A DNA stretch of 19,560 nt. It comes from an uncultured Oscillospiraceae bacterium (lineage in GTDB: Bacteria > Bacillota > Clostridia > Oscillospirales > Acutalibacteraceae). Shown here in pieces: positions 15,695 through 19,560 of the stretch. The notes beneath the pieces were generated by a model that was given only the letters and a program-made list of their open reading frames with translations, was not told the origin of the DNA and did not search any database. The translations under genes and the position numbers were made by a program. The stretch is from assembly GCA_902478455.1 (NCBI GenBank), contig CABSLJ010000023.1:1-19560 (forward strand). The letters are read 5' to 3'. The stretch's first letter is position 1. Every line of letters starts with the position of its first letter.

Positions 15695-18600
15695 GGACAT
15701 CAAAAAGGTGCTCGTCATCGGTTCGGGACCCATCGTCATCGGCCAGGCGGCCGAGTTTGACTACGCCGGCACTCAGGCCTGCCGCGCCCTCAGGGAGGAG
15801 GGGATCGAAGTCGTCCTCGTCAACTCCAACCCCGCCACCATTATGACCGACAGCGCCATGGCCGACAAAATCTATATCGAGCCGCTTTCCCTGAAAACCG
15901 TGGAGCGCATCATCGAAAAGGAGAAGCCCGACGGAGTGCTTTCCAATCTCGGCGGTCAGACGGGTTTAAATCTCTCCATGCAGCTCGCCAAAAGCGGCTT
16001 TTTAAGGGCGCACGGCGTCCGCCTGCTGGGCGCGAATCCCGACGCCATCGACAAGGCCGAGGACCGCAGGCGCTTCAAGGAGACCATGCAGAAGATCGGC
16101 CAGCCGGTCATCCCTTCGGTGGTGGCCGAAAGCGTGGAGGAGGCGGTACGCTTTGCCGGAGAGACCGGCTACCCGGTCATCGTGCGCCCCGCCTTTACGC
16201 TGGGCGGCAGCGGAGGCGGCATCGCGTCAAACGAGGCCGAGCTGAGAGAGACGGCCGGCAACGGCCTGCGGCTTTCCCCCATCGGCCAGGTACTGGTGGA
16301 AAAGAGCGTCGCCGGCTGGAAGGAGATCGAATTCGAGGTCATGCGGGATGCGGACGGCAACGTCATCACCGTCTGCTCGATGGAAAACTTTGACCCGGTC
16401 GGCGTGCACACGGGGGATTCCATCGTCATCGCCCCGGCGGTCACACTGGCGGACAGGGAATATCAGATGCTCCGCACGGCGGCGCTGCGCATCATCTCCG
16501 AACTGGGCGTGGAGGGCGGCTGCAACGTGCAGTTCGCCCTGCATCCAGAAAGCTTTGAATACGCCGTCATCGAGGTCAATCCCAGGGTATCCCGCTCGTC
16601 GGCCCTCGCCTCCAAGGCGACCGGTTATCCCATCGCCAAGGTGGCGGCCAAGATCGCCGTCGGTTACCGGCTGCACGAGATTGTAAACGCCGTCACGGGG
16701 ACAACCAGCGCCTGCTTTGAACCGGCGCTCGACTATGTGGTCGTCAAGTTCCCAAAATGGCCGTTTGATAAATTCGTCTACGCCCGCCGCAGGCTGGGCA
16801 CCCAGATGAAGGCCACCGGCGAGGTCATGGCCATCGGACAGACCTTTGAGGAGGCGCTGATGAAGGCGGTGCGCGGCGCGGAAATCTCCCGGGATTTTCT
16901 CGGCGACGAGCGCTTCCGCGCGATGGAAAGCGACGAGCTGCTCCAAAAGATCGACGCGTGCGACGACGAGCGCCTTTTCGCCGTGTATGAGGCCCTTTAC
17001 CGCGGGATTCCCGCCGCCGAACTGCACCGCAGAACGGCGATCGACCGTTGGTTCCTCTCCAAGCTGCAGATCCTCGCGGCCATGGAATGGCGGCTGCGCG
17101 AAGGCGGCGTCACGCCCGAACGGTATCTTGAGGCCAAACGCCTCGGCTTCCCCGACCGGGTGATCGAACGTCTTTCGGGGGAAAAGGTGGAGCGGCCGCT
17201 TTCGCCGGGCTACAAAATGGTGGACACCTGTGCGGCCGAGTTTGAAGCGCAGACCCCCTATTTCTACGCAAGCTGCGACCAGGAGGACGAGGCCTCCGCA
17301 TTTCTCGCCGCCCGCCGTTCGGAGAAAAAGACGGTGCTCGTGCTGGGTTCGGGCCCGATTCGCATCGGCCAGGGCATAGAGTTTGACTATGCTTCGGTCC
17401 ACTGTGTGTGGGCGCTGCGCAAGGCGGGCTACGAGGTGGCCATCGTCAACAACAATCCCGAAACCGTTTCCACCGATTTTGACACCGCCGACCGCCTCTA
17501 TTTCGAGCCTCTGACCCCCGAGGACGTGATGGGCGTCATCCGCGTGGAAAAGCCGTGCGGCGTTGTGGTCGCCTTCGGCGGGCAGACGGCCATCAAGCTG
17601 ACAAGCTTCCTTTCGGAAGCGGGCGTACCCATCCTCGGCACCCCGGCCGACAGCATCGACCTCGCCGAGGACCGCGAACGGTTTGACGCGCTGCTTGAAC
17701 AGCTCGGCGTCAAGCGTCCGCAGGGCATGACCGTCATGACCACGGAGGAGGCGCTCGCGGCCGCGGAGAAGATCGGCTATCCCGTCCTCATGCGGCCCTC
17801 CTATGTGCTCGGCGGGCAGAATATGATCATCGCCTTCGGCGAGGAGGACATCAGGGAATATATGGCGGTCATCCTCTCCCACGGGATTGAAAACCCGGTG
17901 CTCATCGACCGCTATCTTTCGGGCACCGAGCTGGAAATCGACGCCATCTGCGACGGCGAGGACATCCTCATCCCCGGCATCATGGAGCACGTCGAGCGGG
18001 CGGGCATTCATTCGGGCGACTCCATCGCCGTCTACCCCGCCTGGAACATCGACGACGACATGACCGACGCCATTGTCGACTGTTCGCGCAGGCTGGCCCT
18101 TGCCCTCCATACCAAAGGGCTTTTAAATATCCAATACCTCATTTACGAGGGTCAGCTTTACGTCATCGAGGTCAATCCCCGCTCCTCCCGCACCATTCCC
18201 TACATCAGCAAGGTCACCGGCGTGCCGATGGTCGACCTGGCCACGCGCGCCATGCTGGGGGAAAAGCTCCGGGACATGGGCTTTGGCACGGGGCTTTATC
18301 CGAGCGGCGCCTATGTGGCCGTCAAGGTGCCCGTCTTCTCCTTTGAAAAGCTCGAGCGGGTGGACACCCACCTCGGCCCGGAAATGAAGTCCACCGGCGA
18401 GGTGCTGGGCATTGCCCGGACGCAGGAAGAGGCGCTTTACAAAGGAATGACCGCCGCCGGCTACCGCATGGGCAAAAAGGGCGGCGTATTCATCACCGTG
18501 CGCGACAGCGACAAACCGGAAATCGCCGACACCGCCGCCCGGTTCTATAAACTGGGCTTTACCCTTTACGCCACCAGGGGGACGGCCCGCGTCCTGCGCG

Positions 18601-19560
18601 GGGCGGGCATCCCGGTGGAGACGGTCAAAAAAATTCATGAATCGGCCGACAACACCCTGGCCCTCATCGAAAGCGGACTGATAAGCTACGTCATCTCCAC
18701 CTCTTCCAAAGGGCGTATCCCCACGCGGGACAGCGTCAAAATCCGCCGTAAGACGGTCGAGCGCGGCATCCCCTGCCTGACCGCCATCGACACGGCCAAC
18801 GCCATGGCCCGCTGCCTCGAAAGCCGCTATTCCGAGGTTTCCACCGAGCTTGTGGACATCAATCATCTGAGGAGTGAGCGCATGAAACTGAACTTCACAA
18901 AAATGGAAGGCTGCGGAAACGACTACATCTACTTCGATTGTTTTTCCCAGGAAATCCGCAATCCGGAGGGCCTTTCCATTCGTCTGGCCGACCGCCGCTT
19001 CGGCGTGGGGGGCGACGGCGTCATCCTCATCTGCCCCTCCGATGTGGCCGACGCCAAGATGCGCATGTTCAATCTCGACGGCAGCGAGGGGAAAATGTGC
19101 GGCAACGGCATCCGCTGTGTGGGCAAGTTTGTCTACGACCACGGCATCGCCCAAAAAGAGGAGATGACGATTGAGACGCTAAGCGGCGTCAAGCAGCTCC
19201 GCCTGTACAAGCACGGCGGTGTGGTCGACCAGATCCGCGTGGACATGGGAAGGGCCGAGCTGCGCCCCGAGCGCATTCCCGCGCGGTTCCCGGGCGAGCG
19301 GGCGGTCGGCGTGAAGGCGGAGATCGGCGGAAAAAGATATACCGTCACCTGCGTTTCCATGGGCAATCCCCACTGCGTCGTCTTTTGCGACGACGTCGAA
19401 TCGCTCGACCTCGAGACCGTCGGTCCTCTCTTCGAGCACAGCGAGCTCTTCCCCGAGCGGGTCAATACCGAATTCATCAAGGTGCTCGGCCCCCGCACCC
19501 TCAAGATGCGGGTGTGGGAACGCGGCAGCGGCGAGACCTGGGCCTGCGGAACAGGCGCGT
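15681..19560 (+). CDS. carB: Carbamoyl-phosphate synthase large subunit fused in frame to diaminopimelate epimerase (3' end beyond window)
   Basis: Residues 1-1067 form a complete CarB, which makes carbamoyl phosphate from bicarbonate, two ATP and ammonia. Two homologous ATP-grasp halves are visible, beginning VLVIGSGPIVIGQAAEFDYAG and VLVLGSGPIRIGQGIEFDYAS, with EVNPRVSRSSALASKATGYP and EVNPRSSRTIPYISKVTGVP as the paired metal/ATP sites. The C-terminal MGS-like allosteric domain ends ELVDIN, where CarB normally stops. Here the frame continues through HLRSER into MKLNFTKMEGCGNDYIYF, the start of DapF, and remains open to the last base. I translated the junction codon by codon (18840-18884) and found no stop; TGA triplets at 18868 and 18875 are in the other two frames. 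Start: ATG 15681, overlapping carA, after AAAGGGGGA. The fusion could be real, a recent stop loss, or a one-base assembly error near the junction. Confidence 0.9.
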   Translation, partial: MPRNKDIKKVLVIGSGPIVIGQAAEFDYAGTQACRALREEGIEVVLVNSNPATIMTDSAMADKIYIEPLSLKTVERIIEKEKPDGVLSNLGGQTGLNLSMQLAKSGFLRAHGVRLLGANPDAIDKAEDRRRFKETMQKIGQPVIPSVVAESVEEAVRFAGETGYPVIVRPAFTLGGSGGGIASNEAELRETAGNGLRLSPIGQVLVEKSVAGWKEIEFEVMRDADGNVITVCSMENFDPVGVHTGDSIVIAPAVTLADREYQMLRTAALRIISELGVEGGCNVQFALHPESFEYAVIEVNPRVSRSSALASKATGYPIAKVAAKIAVGYRLHEIVNAVTGTTSACFEPALDYVVVKFPKWPFDKFVYARRRLGTQMKATGEVMAIGQTFEEALMKAVRGAEISRDFLGDERFRAMESDELLQKIDACDDERLFAVYEALYRGIPAAELHRRTAIDRWFLSKLQILAAMEWRLREGGVTPERYLEAKRLGFPDRVIERLSGEKVERPLSPGYKMVDTCAAEFEAQTPYFYASCDQEDEASAFLAARRSEKKTVLVLGSGPIRIGQGIEFDYASVHCVWALRKAGYEVAIVNNNPETVSTDFDTADRLYFEPLTPEDVMGVIRVEKPCGVVVAFGGQTAIKLTSFLSEAGVPILGTPADSIDLAEDRERFDALLEQLGVKRPQGMTVMTTEEALAAAEKIGYPVLMRPSYVLGGQNMIIAFGEEDIREYMAVILSHGIENPVLIDRYLSGTELEIDAICDGEDILIPGIMEHVERAGIHSGDSIAVYPAWNIDDDMTDAIVDCSRRLALALHTKGLLNIQYLIYEGQLYVIEVNPRSSRTIPYISKVTGVPMVDLATRAMLGEKLRDMGFGTGLYPSGAYVAVKVPVFSFEKLERVDTHLGPEMKSTGEVLGIARTQEEALYKGMTAAGYRMGKKGGVFITVRDSDKPEIADTAARFYKLGFTLYATRGTARVLRGAGIPVETVKKIHESADNTLALIESGLISYVISTSSKGRIPTRDSVKIRRKTVERGIPCLTAIDTANAMARCLESRYSEVSTELVDINHLRSERMKLNFTKMEGCGNDYIYFDCFSQEIRNPEGLSIRLADRRFGVGGDGVILICPSDVADAKMRMFNLDGSEGKMCGNGIRCVGKFVYDHGIAQKEEMTIETLSGVKQLRLYKHGGVVDQIRVDMGRAELRPERIPARFPGERAVGVKAEIGGKRYTVTCVSMGNPHCVVFCDDVESLDLETVGPLFEHSELFPERVNTEFIKVLGPRTLKMRVWERGSGETWACGTGA
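18882..19560 (+). CDS. dapF: Diaminopimelate epimerase region, with its own internal start (3' partial)
   Basis: DapF interconverts LL- and meso-diaminopimelate for lysine and peptidoglycan synthesis. About 226 of roughly 275 residues are visible. Both catalytic cysteines are present, in GKMCGNGIRCVGKF and in ETWACGTGA at the window edge. FTKMEGCGNDYIYFDC, ADRRFGVGGDGVILI and VSMGNPHCVVF are also typical. The ATG at 18882 has AGGAG (18870-18874) seven bases upstream, a complete independent initiation signal. Yet the same frame runs unbroken from carB, so ribosomes could make both a CarB-DapF fusion and free DapF. DapF works as a dimer and is not metabolically tied to carbamoyl phosphate. Confidence 0.85.
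   Translation, partial: MKLNFTKMEGCGNDYIYFDCFSQEIRNPEGLSIRLADRRFGVGGDGVILICPSDVADAKMRMFNLDGSEGKMCGNGIRCVGKFVYDHGIAQKEEMTIETLSGVKQLRLYKHGGVVDQIRVDMGRAELRPERIPARFPGERAVGVKAEIGGKRYTVTCVSMGNPHCVVFCDDVESLDLETVGPLFEHSELFPERVNTEFIKVLGPRTLKMRVWERGSGETWACGTGA

Noticed and set aside
16227..18110. 627-codon open frame on the - strand, and another at 18123-19154
   Set aside because: Antisense shadows of carB and dapF, whose products are unmistakable on the + strand.

Overview
This is a high-GC window with strong AGGAGG-type ribosome binding sites. The gene content fits a Gram-positive anaerobe of the class Clostridia, and an Oscillospirales/Ruminococcaceae-like relative is the best guess. The indicators are a Bacillus-type PurF with a propeptide and Fe-S ligands, a type III glutamine synthetase, an archaeal-type glutamate synthase split into separate polypeptides, and an ANTAR regulator next to a type I glutamine synthetase. 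This placement is inferred from gene content only.

Layout: (1) 1-1216, 3' part of a MATE efflux pump closed by a strong terminator. (2) 1279-3417, a small regulatory cassette on the + strand: a WYL/YafY-type regulator, a small zinc-ribbon protein and a GyrI-like ligand-binding protein. The same operator-like sequence lies in front of both the regulator and the zinc-ribbon gene. (3) 3418-3591, hairpins between converging genes. (4) 3592-8697, a - strand run, asnA -> glnA (type III) -> purF. It is driven by a consensus promoter followed by an attenuator. A striking array of seven tandem hairpins lies between glnA and purF. (5) 8794-15694, a divergent + strand run: promoter, attenuator, three glutamate synthase subunits (amidotransferase, FMN/Fe-S synthase, GXGXG domain), a type I glutamine synthetase, an ANTAR regulator and carA. 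(6) 15681-19560, carB, whose reading frame runs with no stop codon into dapF and off the window end.

Nearly everything from 3592 to 18881 makes, distributes or senses glutamine and ammonia. AsnA, two unrelated glutamine synthetases and glutamate synthase assimilate ammonia. PurF and CarAB spend the glutamine amide on purines, pyrimidines and arginine. An ANTAR protein, a family that acts on leader-RNA terminators, sits in the middle, and two terminators lie between promoter and gene at the divergent asnA/glutamate synthase promoters. The simplest reading is one nitrogen-assimilation locus controlled largely at the level of transcription termination.

The observations most worth following are the carB-dapF in-frame fusion that keeps an internal ribosome binding site and start, the seven-hairpin array ahead of purF, the terminator-controlled leaders together with the ANTAR gene, and the duplicated operator of the WYL cassette.
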